From Veillonella rodentium (GTDB lineage: Bacteria > Bacillota > Negativicutes > Veillonellales > Veillonellaceae): a DNA stretch of 64,000 nt. The position numbers and the translations under genes are program-made. Shown piece by piece: positions 24,503 through 32,718 of this stretch; within the stretch, counting starts at the first letter, position 1; the number at the start of each line of letters is the position of its first letter. The stretch spans positions 231,501 through 295,500 of the forward strand of contig NZ_LT906470.1 in assembly GCF_900187285.1 (NCBI RefSeq), in the 5' to 3' direction. Under the pieces are notes generated by a model. It did not search any database. It had not been told where the DNA came from and saw only the letters and a program-made list of their open reading frames with translations.

Positions 24503-27337
24503 ATGGATTACGGTAAGACGTTACATTTGCCTGAAACAGAATTCCCGATGCGCGGCAATTTGCCGAAACGGGAACCGGAAATTTTAAAGTTCTGGGAAGA
24601 TAACAAGATTTATCAAAAACGTTTGGAGTTGCGTAAAGACGCAAAGCCATTCATTTTGCATGACGGCCCTCCATATGCAAACGGTAAATTGCACATCGGT
24701 CATGCCCTCAACAAAACTTTGAAGGATATCGTTATGAAATACAAAACGATGACCGGTCATTATACACGCTATATTCCGGGGTGGGATACGCACGGATTGC
24801 CTATCGAGCATGCGGTTATTAAGAACACTGGTCTTAACCGTCATGAAATGGCACCATTAGATTTGCGTAACAAATGTAAGGAATATGCATTAGAATGCGT
24901 AGAAACACAAAAACAGGATTTTATTCGCTTTGGTGTATTAGGTGAGTGGAATCGCCCGTATTTGACATTGCGCCCTGAGTTCGAAGTGAAGCAGCTCGGA
25001 ATCTTCGGCGAAATGGCGAAACGCGGACACATTTACAAAGGGCTTAAAACTGTATACTGGTGTACACACTGTGAAACCGCATTAGCGGAGGCGGAAATCG
25101 AATACGCTGAGAAAAAATCTTTCTCCATCTACGTAAAATTCCCTTACGTATCCGAGAAAAAGGTGACATTGCCGGCAGGTGTAGATCCAAAACAGGCATA
25201 TGCTGTTATCTGGACGACGACACCTTGGACAATGCCTGCAAACGTAGCTATCTCCGTTAATCCTGAACTTGAATACGGCTGGGTAAAAGCCGGCGACGAA
25301 TACTATTTGATGGCGACTGATCTCGTTGATTCGGCTATGAAGGATATCGGTATTGAAGATTACGAAATCGTGAACCGCTTCTCCGGTGCCGATTTGGAAT
25401 TGGCTGAGTTCAAACATCCATTCGTAGAACGTAAATCCACTGTATTATGCGGTGACCATGTAACGCTTGAAGCCGGTACCGGTTGCGTTCATACGGCGCC
25501 TGCACACGGCGAAGACGACTTTAACATCGTTATGCGTTATAACAAGGAAGGCAAAACTGAACTTCCTATCGTATCCCTTGTCAATGAAACCGGTAATTAC
25601 ACGAAACAAGTGGACGACAACCGTTATGGCGATACCGAATTCCCGTTGGCGGGCGTGGAAATTCACGATGCAGAGGTGCCTGTTATTAAAATCTTGGCGC
25701 ATAATAATGCATTGCTTCATAAATCCAGCTTGCGTCACCAATACGCTCACTGCTGGCGCTGTAAAAATCCTGTTATCTATCGTGCGACGGAACAGTGGTT
25801 CTCCTCCGTTGACGGTTACCGTCAACAGGCGCTCGATGCTATCGATAATCAGGTGCAATGGATCCCTAAATGGGGTCACGACCGCATTTTCAACATGGTT
25901 CGCGACCGCGGTGACTGGGTAATTTCCCGTCAACGTATCTGGGGCGTGCCGATTCCTATTTATTATTGTGAAAGTTGCGGTGAACATATCATCAACGATG
26001 ATACGATCAAGGCTTTACAGGAAAAGGTCGCTGTTGAAGGCTCCGATGCATGGTGGGCTCACAGCGCTAAGGAATTGTTGCCGGAAGGTTTCAAATGTCC
26101 TCATTGCGGTCATGATGAGTTCAAAAAAGAAACGGACATCATGGATGTATGGTTCGACTCCGGTTCTTCTTGGGCGGGCGTACTCGAAGTAAACGATCTT
26201 GACGTACCATGCGCTATGTACCTTGAAGGCTCCGACCAACATCGCGGTTGGTTCAACTCTTCCCTGTTGACGGCTGTGGCGACAACGGGTAAGGCGCCAT
26301 ATAATTCCGTATTGACTCACGGCTTCGTTGTGGACGGAGAAGGCCGAAAGATGTCTAAATCCGTAGGTAATACGGTGGCTCCAAGCGATATCATCGACGT
26401 ATACGGCGCTGATGTTATGCGCTTGTGGGTATCCTCCGCGGATTACCAGGCGGACGTGCGTCTGTCCAAAGACATCGTAAAACAACTGTCTGAAGTATAC
26501 CGTAAAATTCGTAATACCTTCCGATTCTTGCTTGGTAACTTGGATGACTTCAATCCGAATACCGATAAAGTGGCGTATAAGGATATGTCCGAATTCGATA
26601 AATGGGCTTTATTGCGCTTGGAAGAAGTGCGTCAAAAGGTTACTGATGCATATGAAAACTATGAATTCCACATGTTGTACCATGCAATCCATAACTTCTG
26701 TACAGTAGACTTGAGCTCCATCTATCTGGACGTGATGAAAGATACGATGTATGCTGAAAGCAAGAATGACGCGGCTCGTCGTTCCGCTCAAACGGCTATG
26801 TATGAAATCCTGAAAACTCTCGTGGCGATGGTGGCACCGGTGCTTTCTTTCACAGCGGAAGAAGTATGGAAATACATGCCGAAGGAAGACGGTATGCCTG
26901 AATCCGTTATGCTCATCGATTGGCCGGAAGGTCATGCGGATCATTTCGATCAGGCATTGGCGGATAAATGGAGTCAATTATTAGACTTGCGTACATCCGT
27001 ACAAAAAGCATTGGAAACCGCGCGTCAAGACAAAACAATCGGTCATCCGTTGGATGCAGCCATCACAGTATACGCTGAAGGTGCCGCTTTCGATGCATTG
27101 CATGCGCTTGGCGAAGAAGGTTTGGCTAAACTTGTTATCGTATCCGAAGCGTACATCGTAAACGGCGCTGCTCCGGCTGAGGCTGTTAAGGACGATGAAA
27201 CCGGCGTTGCTACCGTTGTTGTCGCATCGGGTCTTGAAAAATGCGAACGCTGCTGGATTCACCGCGATACGGTAGGTCAGGACAGCGAACATCCTACACT
27301 ATGCCATCGTTGCGCAGGTGTCGTGAAAAATTTATAA
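24503..27337 (+). CDS. ileS: Isoleucyl-tRNA synthetase
   Basis: A 944-aa class I synthetase that charges tRNA-Ile. The HIGH motif lies in PYANGKLHIGHALN (~57), the CP1 editing domain covers the middle (TTPWTMPANVAIS; GTGCVHTAPAHGEDD), KMSKS is in GEGRKMSKSVGN (~610), and a C-terminal zinc finger has CERCWIHR...LCHRC. These are the features of the bacterial type I (zinc-finger) IleRS. AAGGAG precedes the ATG. Expression is controlled by the T-box upstream. Confidence 0.97.
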   Translation: MDYGKTLHLPETEFPMRGNLPKREPEILKFWEDNKIYQKRLELRKDAKPFILHDGPPYANGKLHIGHALNKTLKDIVMKYKTMTGHYTRYIPGWDTHGLPIEHAVIKNTGLNRHEMAPLDLRNKCKEYALECVETQKQDFIRFGVLGEWNRPYLTLRPEFEVKQLGIFGEMAKRGHIYKGLKTVYWCTHCETALAEAEIEYAEKKSFSIYVKFPYVSEKKVTLPAGVDPKQAYAVIWTTTPWTMPANVAISVNPELEYGWVKAGDEYYLMATDLVDSAMKDIGIEDYEIVNRFSGADLELAEFKHPFVERKSTVLCGDHVTLEAGTGCVHTAPAHGEDDFNIVMRYNKEGKTELPIVSLVNETGNYTKQVDDNRYGDTEFPLAGVEIHDAEVPVIKILAHNNALLHKSSLRHQYAHCWRCKNPVIYRATEQWFSSVDGYRQQALDAIDNQVQWIPKWGHDRIFNMVRDRGDWVISRQRIWGVPIPIYYCESCGEHIINDDTIKALQEKVAVEGSDAWWAHSAKELLPEGFKCPHCGHDEFKKETDIMDVWFDSGSSWAGVLEVNDLDVPCAMYLEGSDQHRGWFNSSLLTAVATTGKAPYNSVLTHGFVVDGEGRKMSKSVGNTVAPSDIIDVYGADVMRLWVSSADYQADVRLSKDIVKQLSEVYRKIRNTFRFLLGNLDDFNPNTDKVAYKDMSEFDKWALLRLEEVRQKVTDAYENYEFHMLYHAIHNFCTVDLSSIYLDVMKDTMYAESKNDAARRSAQTAMYEILKTLVAMVAPVLSFTAEEVWKYMPKEDGMPESVMLIDWPEGHADHFDQALADKWSQLLDLRTSVQKALETARQDKTIGHPLDAAITVYAEGAAFDALHALGEEGLAKLVIVSEAYIVNGAAPAEAVKDDETGVATVVVASGLEKCERCWIHRDTVGQDSEHPTLCHRCAGVVKNL

Positions 27338-27342
27338 TCGGT

Positions 27343-27470
27343 TGATTGCATGATTGCATGATTGCATGATTGCATGATTGCATGATTGCATGATTGCATG
27401 ATTGCATGATTGCATGATTGCATGATTGCATGATTGCATGATTGCATGATTGCATGATTGCATGATTGCA
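27343..27470. repeat. Octanucleotide tandem repeat, 16 perfect copies of TGATTGCA
   Basis: 128 bp of uninterrupted 8-bp repeat, followed by one broken copy (TGATGCA). It starts 6 bp after the ileS stop. Perfect copies of this length usually change number by slippage. There is no gene over it. The minus-strand frame through it is just repeat translation. Confidence 0.97.
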
Positions 27471-27544
27471 TGATGCAGATTAATCGTTATAAAAAATTTT
27501 AGAGAATAGATTAATATCAGTTACTCTTATTCTGATGTATATAG

Positions 27545-27589
27545 AAAAAGGCTAGCTTACAGACTTGTAGTCTATAGGCTAGCCTTTTT
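27545..27589. terminator. Bidirectional terminator between ileS and the Sel1/TPR gene
   Basis: AAAAAGGCTAGC (27545-27556) pairs with GCTAGCCTTTTT (27578-27589). An inner AGACT/AGTCT stem extends it. A-run and T-run on both sides serve both convergent genes. Confidence 0.9.
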
Positions 27590-27590
27590 G

Positions 27591-29960
27591 TTACTGTAAA
27601 TCTTTAGGAACTCTCAGTTGTTTCCACTGATCAAGGTCAGGTATTTCCAGCGTATTAATGGTTTTTTGAATCCAATAGTTTAACGATATTTCGTTATCGA
27701 AGTAGTGCTCAAATAGATATGCGTTTCCCGGAGTATTCTGTTGTTCACCGTTTTCGTCGATGTGATGGCGTACGGATTCTTTCAGATACAGCTGCACCCT
27801 GAACGGATGAGCGGAATTGCCGCGAAAGATGAAGTACGACGGTCCGATGAAGTCATGCGTGCGGATGTTGATTTGCTTATACTGTTTATCGTTGAGACCT
27901 TGCAGTGCCGTTTGAATCATGGCGCCGGCGTCGTCGTATTCTTCGAGCAGAAACGGTTCCTGATCCACATCAAGCACATAATGCCAAGTCGGTTGCGATT
28001 TTTCGCTTTCAAGGGCCCACTCGTCGGATAATGCGGCTATGGTGCGATCTTCATAGATCGTGTGTAGAAGTGTCCGCACCGATTCGATATCCAGCACGGC
28101 CTTATAGGTGATTTCCTGACCTTCCGTTTCTGTATAACCGTGTAATCGCACCTGATACTTGTTATTCGGGAGAGGCTGTGCCTCCAGTTTATTAAGGTTG
28201 CGGAGCATATTCGGAATGGATAGGAAATGATTGTAAAAGCTGAGCATCATGCGTTGATGTTTCTGTAATGCTGTCTCAATCGTATTCCAATCGTATAATG
28301 TGGTCTCCCAAGGATAATCGTCCGTATCGATGGCAAGGCGTGCTCCGAACTGCGGCCATGCTGCAGGGGCCGGACGTGCGGGCGACGCGGATTCCGTGTA
28401 ACCTTCCCTGTAGAGCCGATACCCGTCAATTTCTTCAAAGGCCTGCAGGCGATCCGCCGCTTCATCATCGACGGGAAAACTCCGCATTTCTTCATCGCAA
28501 TTGGCCTTGTGGGACAGGATGTACTGATGGGAGCTTTCATAATAGTGAACGGCCATATCAAGATCAGGGGTGCCCGTAACATATCCTTTTTCATAAGCGT
28601 AGCCGAGGGCGACACGCGTCAAGGCGCGGGTAATGTCGTAAAAGAGAACGCGATCCTCTTTTTCAAGGGCGCGGGTTTCCTCCTCCAAGACGCGCAGCAA
28701 TGACTGGACGGCGAATCGGGTATTTTGCGAAACGCCCAATCCATGCAGCCGTATATAGGTTATGTAGGGCAGGGCGAAGACGAACCGTTCCTTCGTGGCC
28801 GCCGTATGGGTTAAATCCGCAATGAGCCCCCAGTCCAACGGCAGATGTCCTATGTGAAAGATATATCCGAAGGCCGCCTGCAGCGCCGCATAGCCGGCAT
28901 CGTTGAAGTTTTTGGCGGCCGCCTTTCGATAGAGGCCGATGGCTTTAATCGGGTCGTAGGGAATCGTGGCTCGGAGATCTTTCGCATCGTAGAAATGGTA
29001 ATAATAGTCCGCCAATTCGGCGATGCACTCCGGTTGTCCCAAGGCGGCACCCTTCGTAAACCATGTGAAAGCATCTTCGTAGCGGCCGTTTTCGTGACAG
29101 TCGAGACCCGTATAGAGCATCATTGTCGGGTTTCCCAGCTCCGAAGCGGTTCGCGCAACACGCCGTGCATTGTCATGGTCACCTTCGTCGATGTAAATAT
29201 TCCTTAGATTGCCCTGAAACATGGCCAGTTTATTATCTAAGGCCTTGTTGAACCAGAACTTCGCCGCATTCAGGGCTTTTGCATGTAATGCTTTGTCCGT
29301 CATGATTCCTTGCAGCGCCGCGATACCGTCCTGAATATTGCGACTCTGAAAGACCCGCTGTAATCGATTAGACCACTTTGAATCTGTGGGCTCCAGTAAT
29401 GTTCTGGCCGCATCGATACGCCTGTCATCGCGCCAGAAAAATACGTTGCCTATGACGTACTGGCAGTACGCATCGCCTTGCTGGGCGTACTCGTATACGA
29501 TGTTGAAAGCATCATCAAAAGACAGCTCCATATCCTTTTTTACCGTAGGCGTGATAGAGCCGGCAATGCGCAATGTCTGTAGGGTACCGATAGGACTATG
29601 TCGGCGAATGCTGTCATGAAGGCATTGGTATGTACGCATATTGTCCTCGGGAAATCCGGATTCCTCCCATGTAAAGTGAGGACCTGCATAGACTCTGGCC
29701 AGTAACGCATAAGCATCACCGAGTTCGCGCGTCTCCGGATTTTTCAGTATGGTATATAATTCCTGATCGGTTAACTCGGTTGACTCCGCAGGTGTCGGCC
29801 CGTCACTTCGTAAACTGTGATGCGTTGTATAACTGTCTGTATTTTGATTATTTACAATTAACTCCAACCGGCGCAACCCCTCTTGAGCGGCCTTTTGATC
29901 GTAAGACGTAAAAATCATGTGGAAGACCTCTTGCAGGCGGTCTGTGAAATATTGCCCCAT
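27591..29960 (-). CDS. Large Sel1/TPR-like repeat protein
   Basis: A 789-aa cytosolic protein without signal peptide. Residues ~60-470 contain repeated helix pairs of Sel1/TPR style (GDAYALLARVYAG; GDAYCQYVIGNVFF; GNPTMMLYTGLDCHENGRYEDAFTWFTKGAALGQPECIAELADYYYHF). The C-terminal ~300 residues are a mixed alpha/beta region of unknown family. AAGGAGTCC before ATG 29960 sets the start. A longer frame reaching 30008 would run into palindromic repeat C. Such proteins are often scaffolds. No function is assigned. Confidence 0.78.
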   Translation of the reverse strand: MGQYFTDRLQEVFHMIFTSYDQKAAQEGLRRLELIVNNQNTDSYTTHHSLRSDGPTPAESTELTDQELYTILKNPETRELGDAYALLARVYAGPHFTWEESGFPEDNMRTYQCLHDSIRRHSPIGTLQTLRIAGSITPTVKKDMELSFDDAFNIVYEYAQQGDAYCQYVIGNVFFWRDDRRIDAARTLLEPTDSKWSNRLQRVFQSRNIQDGIAALQGIMTDKALHAKALNAAKFWFNKALDNKLAMFQGNLRNIYIDEGDHDNARRVARTASELGNPTMMLYTGLDCHENGRYEDAFTWFTKGAALGQPECIAELADYYYHFYDAKDLRATIPYDPIKAIGLYRKAAAKNFNDAGYAALQAAFGYIFHIGHLPLDWGLIADLTHTAATKERFVFALPYITYIRLHGLGVSQNTRFAVQSLLRVLEEETRALEKEDRVLFYDITRALTRVALGYAYEKGYVTGTPDLDMAVHYYESSHQYILSHKANCDEEMRSFPVDDEAADRLQAFEEIDGYRLYREGYTESASPARPAPAAWPQFGARLAIDTDDYPWETTLYDWNTIETALQKHQRMMLSFYNHFLSIPNMLRNLNKLEAQPLPNNKYQVRLHGYTETEGQEITYKAVLDIESVRTLLHTIYEDRTIAALSDEWALESEKSQPTWHYVLDVDQEPFLLEEYDDAGAMIQTALQGLNDKQYKQINIRTHDFIGPSYFIFRGNSAHPFRVQLYLKESVRHHIDENGEQQNTPGNAYLFEHYFDNEISLNYWIQKTINTLEIPDLDQWKQLRVPKDLQ

Positions 29961-29989
29961 AAGGACTCCTTTCGTTTTTATCATTTCAT

Positions 29990-30138
29990 ATTTATTATAT
30001 ACCGTCATAGAAAAACGTAGAAGTAGAAGAAACCAACCTGTTCAAAAAGCCTCCGAGGCCAACGCTACGCCGCCAAGTCGTTTTTTGAACAGGTTGGTTC
30101 CTCTCTCTTGGTACGCAATCTGACGGTATATAATAAAT
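29990..30138. repeat. Palindromic repeat C, 149-bp near-symmetric element
   Basis: The outer arms ATTTATTATATACCGTCA (29990-30007) and their complement (30121-30138) are perfect. The inner arms AACCAACCTGTTCAAAAA (30031-30048) and their complement (30082-30099) are also perfect, with imperfect pairing between them. The centre holds the shared core (GCCTCCGAGGCC...GCCGCCAAGTCG, with GCCAAGTCG at 30072-30080). It lies directly upstream of the Sel1/TPR gene. Confidence 0.85.
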
Positions 30139-30470
30139 AATTTATCTAAAAATCGGTGCCATGCCCGACCGTCGGGGAGAAACGCCAAGTCGTTTTTAGA
30201 GAGAACCCCATCACTGCAAACTACGGTTGGAGTTGCAGTAAATAATAAATATAAAATTTCTAAAGACCGTCGGGAGAAGCGTATTAGCGATACAAACAAA
30301 ATAAACCTTTAGCGGTGGCCGTAGGTAGATAGAAAAATAAAGACACCTTTTGAAAAATGACTTGGCATACCGTTTTTCCTCCTATACAAAACAATAACCC
30401 TATTTGCTGTAGTTTGTAAAAAAAATAAATCCTCGAGGAAAACGACTTGGCGGCTCCTAAAAACGCGTTA
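30139..30470. repeat. Degenerate repeats D1-D3 with the same core
   Basis: D1: arms CTAAAAA/TTTTTAG (30146-30152, 30193-30199) around GCCAAGTCG at 30184-30192. D2: core TGACTTGGC at 30358-30366, keeping a left arm TAAAGACACCTTTTGAAAA but no matching right arm. D3: core CGACTTGGC at 30443-30451. A separate small hairpin ACTGCAA/TTGCAGT is at 30213-30239. No gene is present. Confidence 0.7.
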
Positions 30471-30551
30471 GCGATACAAACAAAATAAACCTTTAGCGGT
30501 GGTCATAGGTAGATAGAAAAAATAAAGACACCTCTTGAAAAATGACTTGGC
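30279..30551. repeat. 88-bp direct repeat (two copies)
   Basis: The segment 30279-30366 (from GCGTATTAGCGATACAAAC to the core CTTGGC) recurs at about 30464-30551 with only a few differences. Both copies end at the palindromic-repeat core, so the pair looks like a duplication that carried the left half of repeat D4. Confidence 0.8.
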
Positions 30552-30593
30552 GCCGAAGGGGTGGCCTCGGAGGCTTTTCAAGAGGTGTCTTTA
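30523..30593. repeat. Palindromic repeat D4, probably also the terminator of the binding-protein gene
   Basis: 19-bp perfect arms TAAAGACACCTCTTGAAAA (30523-30541) and complement (30575-30593) enclose TGACTTGGCGCCGAAGGGGTGGCCTCGGAGGC. Read on the minus strand it follows the 30624-31406 gene and ends in TATTTTTT, so it can act as a terminator. Confidence 0.85.
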
Positions 30594-30623
30594 TTGATAG
30601 CGTACTAAGCGCACGTTAAAGGG

Positions 30624-31406
30624 TTATTTTTTTGTATAATCTCCGAACCATTTGTCGTAGATTTTTTGGTATGTGCCGTCTTCTTTAAGTTCTTTGAGGG
30701 CTTTGTTAACAGCTTGCTGCAGTTCGGTGTTGCCTTTTTTCACGCCCAGTACGATGCCCGGGGATTGTGTAGGTTGACCTACGAGTTTAAGGTCTTTGTC
30801 GGCGCCTTGTTTCAGGTAGTACATGGCAACCGCGTTGTCGATGATAGCGCCGTCAATGGTGCCGGCTTTTAATTCCATGAAGATATTCGCATTGGAATCG
30901 ATTTCTTTTACCGTCGTTCCCGGAATTTTATGTGCCATTTCTACAGGAATGGTACCGATCTGAACACCTACGGTTTTATTCGCCAATTCATCCATGTTGT
31001 GAATTGTGTCGTTGTCTTTGCGTACGACCGTGATAAAGCCGCCCTGATCAAAGTAAACATCGGAGAATTCCAATGCTTTTTCGCGTTCAGGAGTAGCGTT
31101 GATACCTGCCGCAATCATGTCGATATCGCCGGATTGAACAGCCGGAATCAAAGCGTCGAAGCCCATGGACTTGAATTCCATTTTCATGCCCAGTTTTTTA
31201 GCGATTGCTTCGGATAGGTCAACGTCAAAGCCCACATATTTATCGCCTTCCGTAAATTCAAACGGCGGGAACGTTGTTTCGGAACCTACACGTAACACAC
31301 CTTCCTGTTGGGTCATTTTACCTTTTTCGTTGCCGCAACCGGCCAGAATTCCCATTGCCGCTACAGCTACGAGGGCGAGGGCAGTCAATTTTTTGAACTT
31401 GAACAT
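30624..31406 (-). CDS. Amino-acid ABC transporter substrate-binding lipoprotein
   Basis: A 260-aa SBP_bac_3 family protein with lipobox GILAGC (Cys ~23). The mature part begins LRVGSETTFPPFEF and continues GFDVDLSEAIAKKLG, DMIAAGINATPEREKALEFSDVYF and the C-terminal YQKIYDKWFG, all typical of polar amino-acid (GlnH/FliY-like) binding proteins. AGGAGG precedes ATG 31406. No permease or ATPase gene is adjacent, so the partner must be encoded elsewhere. It faces a divergent M20 peptidase gene 130 bp away. Confidence 0.9.
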   Translation of the reverse strand: MFKFKKLTALALVAVAAMGILAGCGNEKGKMTQQEGVLRVGSETTFPPFEFTEGDKYVGFDVDLSEAIAKKLGMKMEFKSMGFDALIPAVQSGDIDMIAAGINATPEREKALEFSDVYFDQGGFITVVRKDNDTIHNMDELANKTVGVQIGTIPVEMAHKIPGTTVKEIDSNANIFMELKAGTIDGAIIDNAVAMYYLKQGADKDLKLVGQPTQSPGIVLGVKKGNTELQQAVNKALKELKEDGTYQKIYDKWFGDYTKK

Positions 31407-31536
31407 AATATCCTCCTAAACCATGTCATAAACGTCGGTTTTTACAAATCTGATTATATTGTACGGAATTTTGTAACAATAGGCAATAACATTGTATAAT
31501 TAAAGGTATTAAATCACGATTTTTCAGGAGGTTCAT

Positions 31537-32718
31537 ATGTCCCGTATCGATACGTTCCGTTCCGCTTGTGAAAGCTTTGCGCAGGATGCTTTCACGATCA
31601 ACTATACATTGGCGAAGAATCCGGAGATTTCCGGCCGCGAGTTTGAGTCCGTTAAAACCATTGGCGCTGCTCTGGAGAAACACGGTATTCCTGTTACCTA
31701 TGAATTCTGTAATTTACCGACCGCGTTTAAGGCGTCCGCTGTGAAAGTGGAGAACCCTCAGGGACGTCTGGCGATTCTCTGTGAATATGATGCGCTGCCC
31801 GAGGTGGGTCATGCGTGCGGCCATTGCGCCAGCGGGTCCATGAGCATATTGGCGGCGCTAGCGTTACATAAAATGCACGAGGACGGCGCGGCTTTCACCA
31901 TGGATATCGATATTATCGGGACCCCTGACGAGGAGGCGAAGGGGTGCAAGGTCGATATGTGCAATGCTGGCGTGTTCAAGGAATATGATTTGGCGATTAT
32001 GGTGCATCTTGATGGAATGGAAACGCGGCCGAACTCGCAGTTTCTCGCCCTTGACTGTTTCCGTGCTCAGTTCCACGGTAAGCCGGCTCATGCGGCAGAG
32101 GAGCCTTGGAACGGCGTTAATGCGGTGAACGGTGTGCAGCTGGCGATTCATGCGATGGATATGCTGCGTCAACAGGTGCGGCCGGAAACGCGTATCGGTA
32201 CATGGATTATTTCCGGCGGTACCGCATCTAACGTGATTCCTCCGTTCGGTGAGCTGGAGGTAACGGTACGTCATACGGAGCGGGATTACCTGAACGGCGT
32301 ATCCCGGCAGATTCAACAGATCTTTGAAGGGGCGGCGCTCTGTACGGGAACGACCGTGGATTATGCATTTTACGGCAATTCCTATGACAGCATGAATCAG
32401 AATGCGCGGGGTACGCATCTCATCGAAGAGGTGATGGAGGAGCTCGGCATTGATTTCAAGCCGGGACCGGCCGATATCGGGGGCAGTTCGGATATCGGTA
32501 ATGTGAGCTTTCAATGTGCGGCCTTTCATCCTAAACTTCGCCTGGCCGGTGAGGAGAAGGTGTGCCACTCGAAAGAATTTGCAGCGGCCATGCTGGATTC
32601 GACCATTGAAAAAACAATCCTCGATGGCGCTGGCATTATCGGTGGAACATTGCTGCATATGATGGATGATCCGCAGATACTGGCGGATATTGTAGCGGAG
32701 TTTAGGGAGGTCATATGA
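31537..32718 (+). CDS. M20 family amidohydrolase/peptidase
   Basis: A 393-aa metallo-hydrolase of the M20D type (aminoacylase/p-aminobenzoyl-glutamate hydrolase group). Metal-site motifs are ILCEYDALPEVGHACGHCASG (~85-105), GTPDEEAKGCKVDM (~128) and the late PADIGGSSDIGNVS. The dimerisation domain lies in the middle. AGGAGG precedes the ATG. The stop overlaps the next gene by 4 bp, so the two are one operon. It probably releases amino acids from N-acyl or aminobenzoyl conjugates. The exact substrate is unknown. Confidence 0.88.
   Translation: MSRIDTFRSACESFAQDAFTINYTLAKNPEISGREFESVKTIGAALEKHGIPVTYEFCNLPTAFKASAVKVENPQGRLAILCEYDALPEVGHACGHCASGSMSILAALALHKMHEDGAAFTMDIDIIGTPDEEAKGCKVDMCNAGVFKEYDLAIMVHLDGMETRPNSQFLALDCFRAQFHGKPAHAAEEPWNGVNAVNGVQLAIHAMDMLRQQVRPETRIGTWIISGGTASNVIPPFGELEVTVRHTERDYLNGVSRQIQQIFEGAALCTGTTVDYAFYGNSYDSMNQNARGTHLIEEVMEELGIDFKPGPADIGGSSDIGNVSFQCAAFHPKLRLAGEEKVCHSKEFAAAMLDSTIEKTILDGAGIIGGTLLHMMDDPQILADIVAEFREVI

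Noticed and set aside
25445-25987. Long minus-strand ORF inside ileS
   Set aside because: Antisense shadow of a strongly biased coding gene. No motif or ribosome site.
27277-27471. Minus-strand ORF with repeated MQSCNHAI
   Set aside because: It is only the translation of the octanucleotide repeat and has no ribosome site.
27346-27475. CRISPR-like array
   Set aside because: The unit is only 8 bp with no spacers, so this is a microsatellite-type repeat.
30139-30600. CRISPR or tRNA-like structures in the repeat field
   Set aside because: Cores recur at irregular intervals with no uniform spacers, and no cloverleaf or T-loop sequence is seen.
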